Shown: positions 1-8,092, counted from the first letter of the stretch. The stretch: DNA of 16,479 nt from Dehalococcoidia bacterium (GCA_030740315.1 JASLXN010000001.1:1-16479); one strand, 5' to 3'. Numbers and translations: made by a program. Notes: generated from the sequence alone by a model not told the origin.

Positions 1-1
1 G

Positions 2-682
2 GGCCAGCGTCCCCAGCAAGTGTTCCTTATGCCTATCCTGCCCGGCACCGACGGCAAACAGAAGATGAGTAAGAGCTTGGACAACTACATCGGGGTGGAT
101 GAGCCTCCTCAAGAGGTGTTCGGCAAGGTCATGTCGGTCCCCGATGACCTCATCATGCCCTACTTTGAACTGCTAACCGATTTGTCCGACGAAGAGCTCA
201 GTCAGATGGCGCAAGAGATGTCTGCGCAGGGTGTAAACCCCATGGAGCTAAAGATGCGCCTGGGGTTGGAGCTGGTGGGCCAGTTTCACAGCTCTGAAGC
301 AGCCATAACCGCCAGGAATGACTTTGTTAATGTGTTTCAGTTGCGAAATGTGCCAGAAGATGTGCCCGTAGCGGAGTTCGGGATGGTTACCAACACCAAT
401 GGGGGTGACAGGCCTTCCCATGGAATAATGGTCATTCATGTGTCCTCCGGCGTTGAGCCCCGCCTTGTGGTTGATATCAGAGCGGGCGACTGTGTGGCGA
501 GTACAGCGGACGCCATTCACACTTTGGGACTTGCGGAGAGCAAGAGCGAGGCCAAGAGGCTGCTTTATCAGGGGGCGGTGGAGGTGGACGGCCGTAAGTT
601 CAGCGCCTCCAAGATATCCCTTGCCGATGGGACTTTGTTGCGAGTAGGCTCCCGACGCTTTTTAAAACTCAAGGAACGCTAG
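2..682 (+). CDS. tyrS: Tyrosyl-tRNA synthetase, C-terminal part (5' end outside window)
   Basis: Class I aminoacyl-tRNA synthetase that charges tRNA-Tyr in the cytoplasm. The frame is already open at base 2, so the gene enters from upstream; the ATG at 20 is internal. The KMSKS signature lies at 62-76 in the context DGKQKMSKSLDNYIG, typical of bacterial TyrRS. The end of the catalytic core and the anticodon-binding helices follow. The last ~65 codons form an S4 RNA-binding domain (SKSEAKRLLYQGAVEVDG, then a short strand ending RRFLKLKER). The HIGH motif and most of the Rossmann fold are missing only because of the window edge. It stops with TAG 18 bases before the aminotransferase, so the two are probably co-transcribed. 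Identity is clear from KMSKS plus S4; the subtype (TyrS versus TyrZ) is not resolved. Confidence 0.95.
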   Translation, partial: GQRPQQVFLMPILPGTDGKQKMSKSLDNYIGVDEPPQEVFGKVMSVPDDLIMPYFELLTDLSDEELSQMAQEMSAQGVNPMELKMRLGLELVGQFHSSEAAITARNDFVNVFQLRNVPEDVPVAEFGMVTNTNGGDRPSHGIMVIHVSSGVEPRLVVDIRAGDCVASTADAIHTLGLAESKSEAKRLLYQGAVEVDGRKFSASKISLADGTLLRVGSRRFLKLKER

Positions 683-700
683 GTAGGAGGGGTAAGTAAA

Positions 701-1789
701 GTGCAGCTAAGGGTACCAGGCCCCACCCCCTGCCCCCCGCGTGTGTTGGATGCCATGACCCGGCAGATGATAAACCACCGGGGCAAGGAATTTGCCGAGA
801 TTCTACAGTCCACCACCGGTTTGTTGCAGCAATTTTTCAACACTAAGAACGACGTGTATGTCCTCACCGCATCCGGCACGGGCGGCATGGAGGCGGCTGT
901 GGTCAACACCCTTTCTCCTGGAGACCCGGTTCTGGCCGTGACGACCGGATACTTCGGCGAGCGCCTGGCCAACATGGCTGGCATCTATGGCGCTCAGGTC
1001 ACCCGGCTGGACTTCCCCTGGGGTCACCCCGCAGACCCTGATGCCGTTTCCCAGGCCTTGCAAAATGACCCTGGCATTAAAGCGGTGCTCATGGTGCATA
1101 ATGAGACCTCCACCGGGGTCACCAACCCCCTGCCACAGCTATGCCAGGTGGTAAAGGAGTTTGACAAACTGCTGGTGGTTGACGGTATTTCCAGCATGGG
1201 TTCCCTGGAGTTCAAGGTGGATGAGTGGGGTATAGATGTGGCCATCACCGCCTCGCAGAAGGGGTGGATGGCCCCGCCGGGCCTGGCCATGATCAGCTTC
1301 AGCCCACGTGCTTGGGAGGCCCATGCCTGTGCTACCATGCCCCGTTTCTACTGGGATCTCGCCCTTGCCAAGCGCTTCCTGAACAAGGGGCAGACCCCTT
1401 TCACCCCTGCCGTGTCCACCTTGTATGCGATGCTGGCCGCCTTGGAGCTGATGGCCGAGGAGGGGCAGCAGGGCATAATAGACCGCCACCAGCGTGTAGC
1501 AGATGCCACCCGCAAAGGGGTGAAGGTTCTGGGGCTTTCCCTGCTGCCACCGGAAGAGTTCGCCTCCAACACGGTGTCCGCTGTGCTGGTTCCCCAGGGG
1601 CTGGACACCAAGCAGTTGCAAAGGCTGATGGCCCAGCAGGATGTCATACTCAGTGGCGGCCAGGGGGCTCTTGAGGGGCGCATCTTCCGTATAGGCCACT
1701 TAGGATGGGTGACAGAGGAGGATGTCCAGATAGTGCTCAAAGCCTTGGAGTCCGTTTTGCCCCGGGCCGGATTTGTGCGAACGGCCTGA
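701..1789 (+). CDS. Class V PLP aminotransferase (alanine-glyoxylate / serine-pyruvate type)
   Basis: A 362-aa fold-type I, class V aminotransferase of the alanine-glyoxylate / serine-pyruvate / soluble-hydrogenase-small-subunit family. It starts at GTG 701 behind a GGAGG at 686-690. The PLP Schiff-base lysine is probably K187 in SQKGWMAPPGLA. Other family blocks are ASGTGGMEA (57-65), HNETSTGV (133-140), DGISSMG (161-167) and a C-terminal GGQG...RIGHLG stretch. Its TGA overlaps the serA ATG by one base (TGATG), so the two proteins are translationally coupled. Family members use glyoxylate, pyruvate, serine or alanine. The coupling to serA suggests it either replaces SerC as phosphoserine transaminase or links serine to glyoxylate and hydroxypyruvate. 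No serC-like gene is visible here. Substrate is inferred from context only. Confidence 0.9.
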   Translation: MQLRVPGPTPCPPRVLDAMTRQMINHRGKEFAEILQSTTGLLQQFFNTKNDVYVLTASGTGGMEAAVVNTLSPGDPVLAVTTGYFGERLANMAGIYGAQVTRLDFPWGHPADPDAVSQALQNDPGIKAVLMVHNETSTGVTNPLPQLCQVVKEFDKLLVVDGISSMGSLEFKVDEWGIDVAITASQKGWMAPPGLAMISFSPRAWEAHACATMPRFYWDLALAKRFLNKGQTPFTPAVSTLYAMLAALELMAEEGQQGIIDRHQRVADATRKGVKVLGLSLLPPEEFASNTVSAVLVPQGLDTKQLQRLMAQQDVILSGGQGALEGRIFRIGHLGWVTEEDVQIVLKALESVLPRAGFVRTA

Positions 1790-3381
1790 TGAATCCGATG
1801 GAAAAAGCAAGGGTAATTATAGCCGAACCACTGGCCCCCGAGGGCCTAGAAATACTGCAGGGGCAGACCCGGGTGGACCAACGCCTGGACCTGGACCGTG
1901 CCGGTCTCCTCAAAGCCGTTGCCGAATATGATGCGATTGTGGTACGCAGCCAGACAGCCGTGGATGCGGAGCTGATTGATGTCGGTCACAAGCTCCAGGT
2001 CATCGCCCGCGCCGGTGCCGGCGTAGACAACATTGATGTGGCGGCCGCCACCCGTAGGGGGATAGTGGTAGTCAACGCCCCGACGGCGAATGTTATTTCC
2101 GCCGCAGAGCACGCGGTGGCTCTGATGCTGTCCCTGGCGCGCCACATTCCGCAGGCCCACAGCCTACTGCAAGAGGGTGTGTGGCGGCGCACAGACTTCA
2201 TGGGGGTGGAGATTCGGAACAAAACCCTGGGCCTCATCGGCTTGGGAAATGTAGGCTCGGCGGTGGCCCGCAGGGCACAGGGGTTTGAGATGAATGTGGT
2301 TGTTTCTGACCCCTATGTGTCACACGAGTTTTGCCGCCACCTAGGGGTGCAGTTGGTGTCTTTGGACCAGTTGCTCCGCACCTCAGACTTCATCTCCATG
2401 CATGTGCCTCTTACCGATGCCACCCGCGGCCTTATAGGCGTCAAGGAGCTAGACAAGGTGAAACCGTCGGTCCGCATCGTCAACACTGCCCGAGGCGGCC
2501 TCATGGATGAGTACGCCTTATACAAGGCCCTGGAGGAAGGCAAGGTGGCTGGGGCGGCGATAGATGTGTTTACTGTGGAGCCTGCCACGGATAACATCCT
2601 GTGCAGGAGTCCCAGGGTCATCGTTACGCCTCACATAGCCGGCTCCACGGCGGAGGCCCAGGCGGAGATAGGCCGTGACATAGCGCGGCAGGTGATAGCA
2701 GTGCTGGAAGGGCGGCCCACTCCTTATGCTGTGAACGCCCCTTACATCCCAGCGGAGCTTCAAGAGATACTATCACCCTTCCTCCCCTTGGCCCATTCTA
2801 TGGGCCATCTCATAGCCCAACTTGCCGAAGGGATGACCGGCGACATTCGTATCAGCTATCAGGGGGAGATAAGCAACTACGATATACGGGCAATCAAGGC
2901 TACCATCCTCCAAGGCATGCTGGAGGAGGTGAGCGTGGAGCGAGTGAATCTGGTCAATGCGGATCAGGTGGCCGAGCGGCGCCGCCTGCGTATCATGGAG
3001 CAGAAGACGGCCATTTCCGAAGTCTACCCCAGCCTTATCACGCTGGAGGTCTCCACGGACTCCGGATCATACAGCACCTCGGGCACCTCCATACAGGGGG
3101 AGCCTCATATCGTTTGGGTCAACGAGTTCCGGGTGGATGTGGTGCCGTCCGGAGGCTACTTCATCTTTGGGGAGCACCAGGATCGGCCGGGAATGATTGG
3201 TGCCGTGGGCACCATCTGCGGGAAGCACGATATCAACATTCATTCACTGCACTTCGGCCGTGTACGGCCCCGGGGCCTGGCTCTGATGGTGCTGGGTGTA
3301 GATGAGCCGGTGTCCGATGAGGTCGTGCAAAAAATCCGTGAACTGGCGGATATCTCTTCGGCTAAGGTAGTCCGCCTGTAG
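1789..3381 (+). CDS. serA: D-3-phosphoglycerate dehydrogenase, long form with ACT domain
   Basis: First enzyme of serine synthesis: oxidises 3-phosphoglycerate to 3-phosphohydroxypyruvate with NAD. From ATG 1789 the protein is 530 aa, the usual length of the long SerA type; the open frame reaches back to 1705, but that extension lies inside the aminotransferase and is not protein-like. A second ATG at 1798 is possible. Domains in order are the N-terminal substrate-binding half (RAGAGVDNID), the Rossmann NAD domain with GLIGLGNVG at 148-156, the catalytic Arg in NTARGG, Glu in DVFTVEP and His282 in TPHIAGST, then an allosteric substrate-binding domain and a C-terminal ACT domain (GEHQDRPGMIGAVG). 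The ACT domain usually gives feedback inhibition by serine. It is coupled to the upstream aminotransferase and ends 9 bases from the convergent DUF1015 gene. Confidence 0.96.
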   Translation: MNPMEKARVIIAEPLAPEGLEILQGQTRVDQRLDLDRAGLLKAVAEYDAIVVRSQTAVDAELIDVGHKLQVIARAGAGVDNIDVAAATRRGIVVVNAPTANVISAAEHAVALMLSLARHIPQAHSLLQEGVWRRTDFMGVEIRNKTLGLIGLGNVGSAVARRAQGFEMNVVVSDPYVSHEFCRHLGVQLVSLDQLLRTSDFISMHVPLTDATRGLIGVKELDKVKPSVRIVNTARGGLMDEYALYKALEEGKVAGAAIDVFTVEPATDNILCRSPRVIVTPHIAGSTAEAQAEIGRDIARQVIAVLEGRPTPYAVNAPYIPAELQEILSPFLPLAHSMGHLIAQLAEGMTGDIRISYQGEISNYDIRAIKATILQGMLEEVSVERVNLVNADQVAERRRLRIMEQKTAISEVYPSLITLEVSTDSGSYSTSGTSIQGEPHIVWVNEFRVDVVPSGGYFIFGEHQDRPGMIGAVGTICGKHDINIHSLHFGRVRPRGLALMVLGVDEPVSDEVVQKIRELADISSAKVVRL

Positions 3382-3390
3382 ACTGAGGGC

Positions 3391-4614
3391 CTAAAGCTCC
3401 CCATCCACCGGGAACAGCACCAGGCCGGTGGGTATCTTCGGTTGAAAATAGGTGGATTTTCCCGGCAGTTTTTTTCCGGCACGGGCTACACTATACACTT
3501 CGGAAGGCGACACCGCGGGCACCAGAAAGGCTATCTGGAACTCACCGAGACGCCGCACAACCTCCTCTACCTCATGGGTGTAAATGATATCGGCACCGGG
3601 CACTTCCTCCAGCACCAGTTGGTGCAACAGTTCCACGCTCAGGCTCCCTCCCCCGGTGGGCAGCGGCCGTGATGCTGAAGGGCTGCGGTGCAGAAGCTGC
3701 ACCCGCCCCGGTGTTGCCCCCAGAACCCCGATATCCCCTCCCCCCAGCAGGTTTAGCAACCCTTCGGGCATCCTGCCTTCCACGGGCATAGACTCCACCT
3801 CAAAATCAGCGGCAAGCTTGCCCTGAAGCCCGCCCAGCCACTCCGTGTCCATGCCGCGCACCATCCTGTGCACAGGGCGGATAAGCAGGCCAGGGTCATC
3901 GGTGGCTACCATGACCATCATGGTGAAATCCCAGGCCCCGGCCCCCTCGGGGCGGCGTTCCTGTCGGTAGGCCCGGGCGCACTCAAACCGGTGGTGGCCG
4001 TCGGCTATGATCAGCGGCCCAGCGCCCAGGTGACGGCATAGGGCGGACACCGTTTCCGTGCCCGCGATGCGCCACAACCGGTGCACTTCACCCGGTGTGA
4101 CGGCTTCCAGTAGGGGAGGCCCCTGGGACACTACTTCCATGACCGGTGCCACTTGGCTGCCCGGGTCATCATAGAGGACAAAGATGGGGCTTATTTGGGT
4201 ACGGGTGGCTCGCAGTAGTTGCAGGCGGTCCTGTCGGGCTGCGGCATGGGTGCTCTCATGGGGCATGATGCCACCGGTGTCCAGTCTCACCGCAGCCATA
4301 ATGCCCCGGCGCCGGTGATTGCACCCCTGGAACTGGAAATGGTGGTCGTATAGGTAGAGTGCACGGTCGTTATCGCGTACCAGCACATCCGTTTCCTGCC
4401 ACTCCTTCAGAGTGCGGGCTGCTTTGGTATAGCGGTCGTTATCCCCGTTCCCTCCTCCCAGTTCCAGGTGCACTATGTTATAAGGGCTGCGGGCCATACA
4501 GGCCCTCTTCTCCGCGGGTGGGATGACATCGTACGGGGGACACAGCACATCCCCGCAGGCGTTGACCATTTCTAGGTTATACTTCAGCCCCCGGAAGGGG
4601 CGGACTTCAACCAT
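3391..4614 (-). CDS. DUF1015 family protein
   Basis: A 407-aa protein of the DUF1015 family, whose biochemical role I do not know. Typical features are the N-terminal VRPFRGLKYN, CPPYDVI at 25-31, an internal IADGHHRFECARAY block (203-216) that is the most conserved part of the family, and a C-terminal region ending in PKIPTGLVLFPVDGEL. The DGHHR cluster looks like a metal- or phosphate-binding site, but that is inference. It is on the opposite strand to serA and ligA and converges with serA, stop to stop, 9 bases apart. The start is set by family alignment. No Shine-Dalgarno is visible before it, and a promoter-like element lies so close that the mRNA may be leaderless. In related genomes DUF1015 genes are often found beside serA and serine-linked aminotransferases (from memory), which hints at a link to that pathway. 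Confidence 0.88.
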   Translation of the reverse strand: MVEVRPFRGLKYNLEMVNACGDVLCPPYDVIPPAEKRACMARSPYNIVHLELGGGNGDNDRYTKAARTLKEWQETDVLVRDNDRALYLYDHHFQFQGCNHRRRGIMAAVRLDTGGIMPHESTHAAARQDRLQLLRATRTQISPIFVLYDDPGSQVAPVMEVVSQGPPLLEAVTPGEVHRLWRIAGTETVSALCRHLGAGPLIIADGHHRFECARAYRQERRPEGAGAWDFTMMVMVATDDPGLLIRPVHRMVRGMDTEWLGGLQGKLAADFEVESMPVEGRMPEGLLNLLGGGDIGVLGATPGRVQLLHRSPSASRPLPTGGGSLSVELLHQLVLEEVPGADIIYTHEVEEVVRRLGEFQIAFLVPAVSPSEVYSVARAGKKLPGKSTYFQPKIPTGLVLFPVDGEL

Positions 4615-4625
4615 ACCAGGGGTTT

Positions 4626-4654
4626 AGTGTACCCGTTTCTGGACACCGGGGCAA
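4626..4654 (-). promoter_or_regulatory. Possible promoter of the DUF1015 gene
   Basis: Read on the minus strand, TTGCCC (4654-4649) and TACACT (4631-4626) are separated by 17 bases. Transcription would start about 5-7 bases before the ATG at 4614. Each hexamer is an imperfect match, so this is a candidate only. Confidence 0.35.
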
Positions 4655-4707
4655 GCCGCTCTGTTCTCGACTACATAGCGGGATGTCACTGCCCCATATA
4701 GGGGGGT

Positions 4708-4737
4708 TTGAGGGGAAATGGCCCCCGGAGATATTAT
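4708..4737 (+). promoter_or_regulatory. Possible promoter of ligA-pth
   Basis: TTGAGG (4708-4713) and TATTAT (4732-4737) are 18 bases apart in the divergent DUF1015/ligA gap. An overlapping TATACT at 4735-4740 and another at 4806-4811 are alternatives for the -10 element. The match is moderate and not proven. Confidence 0.35.
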
Positions 4738-4817
4738 ACTAGGTGGGTGGAAAGATTACTGTTGCCGCCCCCCCCCTCACCCCCTTGCGGCTATATCCCG
4801 CAGGGCTATACTATGAT

Positions 4818-4825
4818 GGAGGAGG
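4818..4825 (+). promoter_or_regulatory. Shine-Dalgarno that fixes the ligA start
   Basis: GGAGGAGG at 4818-4825 sits 7 bases before ATG 4833 and 1 base before ATG 4827. Spacing favours 4833. The upstream in-frame ATG at 4743 has no such site, and the 28 residues it would add do not resemble LigA. Confidence 0.7.
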
Positions 4826-4832
4826 CATGGGC

Positions 4833-6905
4833 ATGGCTACCGACAGGGTGCAGGCCCGCTTTGAAGAACTGCGCCGCCTAATCAACCACCACAACTATCG
4901 CTACTATGTGCTGGACAGCCCCGAAATCTCCGATGCTCGGTACGATGCCCTGTTACGGGAGCTTCGGGAGATGGAGACGGCCCACCCCGACCTAGTGACC
5001 TCCGAGTCCCCCACTCAGAGGGTGGGGGCGCCTCCCCTGGACGAGTTCGGCACGGTGGCGCACCGGGAGCCTATGCTCAGTCTCGCCAATGCCTTTTCCT
5101 TGGAGGAGTTCGTCGCCTGGCAAAAACGGGCGGAGCGTCTTCTGAGCGGGCGGATTTTTGACATGGTTTGCGAGCTTAAGATGGATGGCTTGGCGGTAGC
5201 CCTTACCTATGAGGATGGTCTCCTGGTGACTGGGGCCACCAGGGGGGACGGGTACCGGGGAGAGGATGTCACCCTTAACTTGAGGACGGTGCGCAGCATC
5301 CCCCTTGTCCTGCCTACGGGGGGGCGCTTCCCCCGACGGTTCGAGGTGCGGGGGGAGGTGTTCCTCACCAGAGCCGGGTTCAAAAGGCTCAACGAAGAGC
5401 GGGCCGCCCAAGGCCAGCCCCTGTTTGCCAACCCTCGCAATGCCGGTGCCGGCTCGGTGCGCCAGTTAGACTCGCGGGTCACCGCCTCCCGGCCCCTGGA
5501 CATCCACATATACGGTCTGGGCTGGGCCGAGGATGGCGATATACCTCCCACTCACTGGGAGAGCTTGCTAATGCTGAGCTCGCTGGGCTTCAAGATAAGT
5601 CCCCACAGCGTTCGTGTGGAAACTACTGCGGAGGTGGAGGCATTCTACCAGCGGTGGCTGGAGGGACGGGATGATCTGCTCTATGAGGCGGACGGGATCG
5701 TGGTCAAGATGGACTCCTTCGAATTGCAGCGGGAGATGGGTGCGGTGGCCCGAGAACCCCGCTGGGCCGTGGCCTATAAGTTCCCCGGCATCCAGGCCAC
5801 CACCCGGCTGCTGGACATCGGCATAAACGTGGGCCGCACGGGCAGCCTCAACCCCTATGCTATTTTGGAGCCGGTGTCCGTGGGGGGGGTCACTATCAGG
5901 CAGGCTACCCTCCATAACGAGGACGACATACGCCGCAAGGACATCCGCATCGGCGACACTGTCGTTGTGCAGCGGGCTGGGGAGGTTATACCTGAGGTAG
6001 TCGGACCCGTGGTGAGCCTGCGTACCGGACAGGAGTGGGAGTTCTTGGTTCCTCCCCGCTGTCCAGCCTGTGACACGTCGGTAGTCAAGCCTGAGGGGGA
6101 AGTGATAAGCCGTTGTCCCAACGCCTCCTGCCCTGCCAAGGCCCTGGAGCGGCTGCGCCACTTTGTTTGCCGGGGTGCAATGGATATAGACCGGGTGGGA
6201 TTCAAGCTGTGCCAGGCCTTGTTTGAGGCTGGGCTGGTGACGGATGTGGCCGATTTCTACTACCTTACGAAGGACCACCTCTTGACACTAGAGAGAATGG
6301 CTGACAAGAGCGCCGAGAATGTGCTCGCTAGCATAGAGCGCAGCAAATGTAGTTCCCTGTCGCGGCTGCTCTTTGCCTTGGGCATACTCCATGTGGGGTA
6401 CGAGGTGGCCTATGTGCTTGCAGGGCATTTTGCCACTATGGACCGGCTTACGGCGGCCTCCCAGGAGGAACTTTCGGCCATTCCATCCATCGGCCCCAAG
6501 ATTGCCGGCAGTGTGGCCGCCTACTTCCAGGAAGAAGATAACCACAGTATCATTGACAAGCTGCGTCGGGTGGGTGTAAACATGGAGCAGCCCTTGGCCG
6601 TCACTGTGGCCAGACTGCCCTTAGCCGGTATGGAGATAGTGGTTACTGGCCGGTTGGAGTCCATGACCCGTGCACAGGCCGAGTCTAGGATAAGAGAGTC
6701 GGGTGGTGTGGTCGGCTCCGGTGTTACCCGCAGAACCACCCATGTGGTCATGGGGGCAAACCCCGGCTTCAAGTCGGAGGGGGGGCGCGCCCTAGGTACC
6801 ACGATTATCGGCGAGGAGGAGTTCATCAGACTCATGGAGGAGCCTCGCTACTCTTTCCAGGCTGCCCATAGTCAGCACCCCGGCAAACCCATCCGGCTCA
6901 CATAG
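4833..6905 (+). CDS. ligA: NAD-dependent DNA ligase LigA
   Basis: Seals nicks between Okazaki fragments and in repair, using NAD as adenylate donor. The protein is 690 aa from ATG 4833 (ATG 4827 is the alternative), close to the usual ~670. The N-terminal Ia domain contains YHxYDxPxISDxxYD-like residues (NYRYYVLDSPEISDARYD, 21-38) that bind NMN. The adenylated lysine is K116 in CELKMDG. The nucleotidyltransferase and OB domains follow (VGRTGSLNPYAILEPV, then HNEDDI). A four-cysteine zinc finger begins CPACDTS and ends CPNASCPAK. Helix-hairpin-helix repeats (IPSIGPKIAGSVAAYF) and a C-terminal BRCT domain (VVTGRLESMTRAQAE) complete the fold. It ends with TAG 6 bases before pth, so the two probably form an operon. 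Confidence 0.97.
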   Translation: MATDRVQARFEELRRLINHHNYRYYVLDSPEISDARYDALLRELREMETAHPDLVTSESPTQRVGAPPLDEFGTVAHREPMLSLANAFSLEEFVAWQKRAERLLSGRIFDMVCELKMDGLAVALTYEDGLLVTGATRGDGYRGEDVTLNLRTVRSIPLVLPTGGRFPRRFEVRGEVFLTRAGFKRLNEERAAQGQPLFANPRNAGAGSVRQLDSRVTASRPLDIHIYGLGWAEDGDIPPTHWESLLMLSSLGFKISPHSVRVETTAEVEAFYQRWLEGRDDLLYEADGIVVKMDSFELQREMGAVAREPRWAVAYKFPGIQATTRLLDIGINVGRTGSLNPYAILEPVSVGGVTIRQATLHNEDDIRRKDIRIGDTVVVQRAGEVIPEVVGPVVSLRTGQEWEFLVPPRCPACDTSVVKPEGEVISRCPNASCPAKALERLRHFVCRGAMDIDRVGFKLCQALFEAGLVTDVADFYYLTKDHLLTLERMADKSAENVLASIERSKCSSLSRLLFALGILHVGYEVAYVLAGHFATMDRLTAASQEELSAIPSIGPKIAGSVAAYFQEEDNHSIIDKLRRVGVNMEQPLAVTVARLPLAGMEIVVTGRLESMTRAQAESRIRESGGVVGSGVTRRTTHVVMGANPGFKSEGGRALGTTIIGEEEFIRLMEEPRYSFQAAHSQHPGKPIRLT

Positions 6906-6911
6906 GGGGAT

Positions 6912-7481
6912 ATGAATCTCATAGTGGGACTGGGCAACCCGGGCCAGGATTATGTCGGCACACGGCACAATGTGGGATTCCGTTGTTTACAGCATCTGGC
7001 GCGAAAGCACGGGATGAACTTCTCTCGCCGGGAGTGCCGGTCCAGGGTGGCTACCGCAAAGATTGGCATCAGCCCGGTCCTGCTGGCCCGTCCGTATACT
7101 TACATGAACCTCAGCGGGAGCGCCGTAGCCTGCCTGATGCACAAGCACCGAATCTCACTCACCGATATCCTGATTATCTACGATGATATGGACTTGGACC
7201 CAGGCCGGATAAGGCTGCGTTCCCAGGGCAGCGCCGGTGGTCACAACGGTGTGCAGTCCATCATCACCGCCTTGGGGAGCCAGGACTTCCCCCGGCTGCG
7301 CATCGGCATCGGCCCACCCCCAGGGGATCCCATCCGGTATGTGCTCAGCACCTTCAGCCCTGAGGTGAGGGAGGCTATGGCGAGGGCGGTACGCCATTCG
7401 GCGGAGGCGGTTGAATGCCTGTTGCGAGATGGTATTGAAGCGGCAATGAACCAGTTTAACAACCTCTCCAATACTGCCTAG
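6912..7481 (+). CDS. pth: Peptidyl-tRNA hydrolase
   Basis: Releases peptides from prematurely dropped peptidyl-tRNA, recycling tRNA in the cytoplasm. The protein is 189 aa, a normal length for bacterial Pth. It opens with VGLGNPG (5-11). The catalytic histidine is H19 in TRHNVGF and the supporting Asp is D92 in IIYDDMDLDPG; both sit one residue before their Escherichia coli counterparts (H20, D93). The block GSAGGHNG is the tRNA-binding region, and NLSG (66-69) is also conserved. The ATG follows a short G-rich run just after the ligA stop, consistent with co-transcription. It is the last gene before a gene-poor interval of almost 700 bases. Confidence 0.96.
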   Translation: MNLIVGLGNPGQDYVGTRHNVGFRCLQHLARKHGMNFSRRECRSRVATAKIGISPVLLARPYTYMNLSGSAVACLMHKHRISLTDILIIYDDMDLDPGRIRLRSQGSAGGHNGVQSIITALGSQDFPRLRIGIGPPPGDPIRYVLSTFSPEVREAMARAVRHSAEAVECLLRDGIEAAMNQFNNLSNTA

Positions 7482-7799
7482 CCATACACCGATACAATGC
7501 CATATGTTCTTGGTGTGCTCTATATAGCAAATTAGCAGGAAAGCCTGGTGTGAAATAACTGTTTTCCCATCTGCACGAGAGTAAACTATGGGGGGAAGCC
7601 CCCAATGCCCTGTAGCCGTCCAGCAGCGACGCAGACGGGTTCATCAGGGAAGGATAGGTAGTATGGAGGATGGTTTGTAATAACCTTTAGGCCAATATTG
7701 CCGTCATAACGCTGCAGGCGTAAAATTTGGCAATTGGCTTATTTCTGACTGACCAAACCGGCTAATCTTGGCTAATTCAAGGAGGCCCACGGCAAGCAG
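7482..7799. other. Gene-poor interval after pth
   Basis: I see no protein-coding frame, tRNA or clear terminator here. It contains a small G/C hairpin at 7589-7604 (TGGGGG, GAAG loop, CCCCCA) and the imperfect nested repeat listed separately. A purine-rich AAGGAGG at 7779-7785 precedes the oxidoreductase remnant and may be its old ribosome-binding site. Confidence 0.6.
7691..7738. repeat. Imperfect nested inverted repeat
   Basis: The outer arms are GCCAATATTGCC (7691-7702) and GGCAATTGGC (7729-7738), complementary except for two extra bases in the left arm. Inside them ACGC/GCGT flank a TGCAG loop around 7709-7721. As RNA this would make a two-tier stem-loop. No T-run follows, so it is not a standard terminator. 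Function unknown. Confidence 0.45.
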
Positions 7800-8091
7800 T
7801 TCCTAAGCACTCTTCAGCCCGGTGTCAATCGGGGGGCTACAGTTCTGTGGCTGGTAATGGCCCCCATGGGTAGCAACCTGGGCAATGCGGAGGGCTTCCC
7901 CAGAGAGACTATGGTCAACCAAGAGGAGGCCCGGGTCAGGGGTGGGTATGGTCATCATAGAGCATACGATGGTGGATCTGCGCCACGGAAGGGTAATTCT
8001 CAAACAGTTCTCCATAGACCATGATAGGTATATCCACACTTGGGCGCAGGTGGCTAAATTACGGCGGCATGGAACTGCCGCCGTAATTTAG
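7800..8091 (+). pseudogene. Frameshifted, truncated old-yellow-enzyme family oxidoreductase (N-terminal remnant)
   Basis: Two plus-strand frames join to give the N-terminus of an NADH:flavin oxidoreductase of the old yellow enzyme / 2,4-dienoyl-CoA reductase family. The first (7800 to about 7943) reads LQPGV...LVMAPMGSNLGN...ETMVNQEEARVRGG, like the family's NRIVMAPMGTNL...YEARARGGVG. The second (from about 7942) continues GMVIIEHTMVD...FSIDHDRYIHTWAQVAKLRRHG, like GLIIVE...ID DDRYIPGL. The shift falls in a G-rich run near 7938-7946. The frame ends at TAG 8089-8091, inside a perfect inverted repeat, and the rest of the TIM barrel and any FAD/NAD domains are absent. No start codon is evident. 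The neighbour is a CoA-transferase, a pairing common in CoA-linked alicyclic or bile-acid-type pathways. Family recognition is by eye and needs a search. Confidence 0.65.
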
Positions 8092-8092
8092 C
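8053..8092. repeat. 17-bp perfect inverted repeat with 6-base loop
   Basis: Arms 8053-8069 (GCTAAATTACGGCGGCA) and 8076-8092 are exact reverse complements around TGGAAC. It forms the 3' edge of the oxidoreductase remnant and supplies its TAG stop. It lies 68 bases before the CoA-transferase ATG. There is no T-tract on either side, so it is not a canonical intrinsic terminator. Confidence 0.9.

Noticed and set aside
1705..1788. Longer serA start at ATG 1705
   Set aside because: It lies wholly within the aminotransferase gene; ATG 1789 gives the family length and a TGATG coupling.
4743..4832. Longer ligA start at ATG 4743
   Set aside because: The extra residues are not LigA-like and there is no ribosome site, while GGAGGAGG stands before 4827/4833.
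5568..6278. 236-aa minus-strand frame opposite ligA
   Set aside because: It is antisense to an intact, strongly conserved gene and has no recognisable protein features; long shadow frames are common in GC-rich DNA.
7803..8039. Minus-strand 78-aa frame (DPGLLLVDHSLSG...) with slight likeness to part of the DUF1015 protein
   Set aside because: The plus strand of the same region reads as an old-yellow-enzyme remnant with several diagnostic blocks; the minus frame is its shadow and the DUF1015 likeness is a short chance match.
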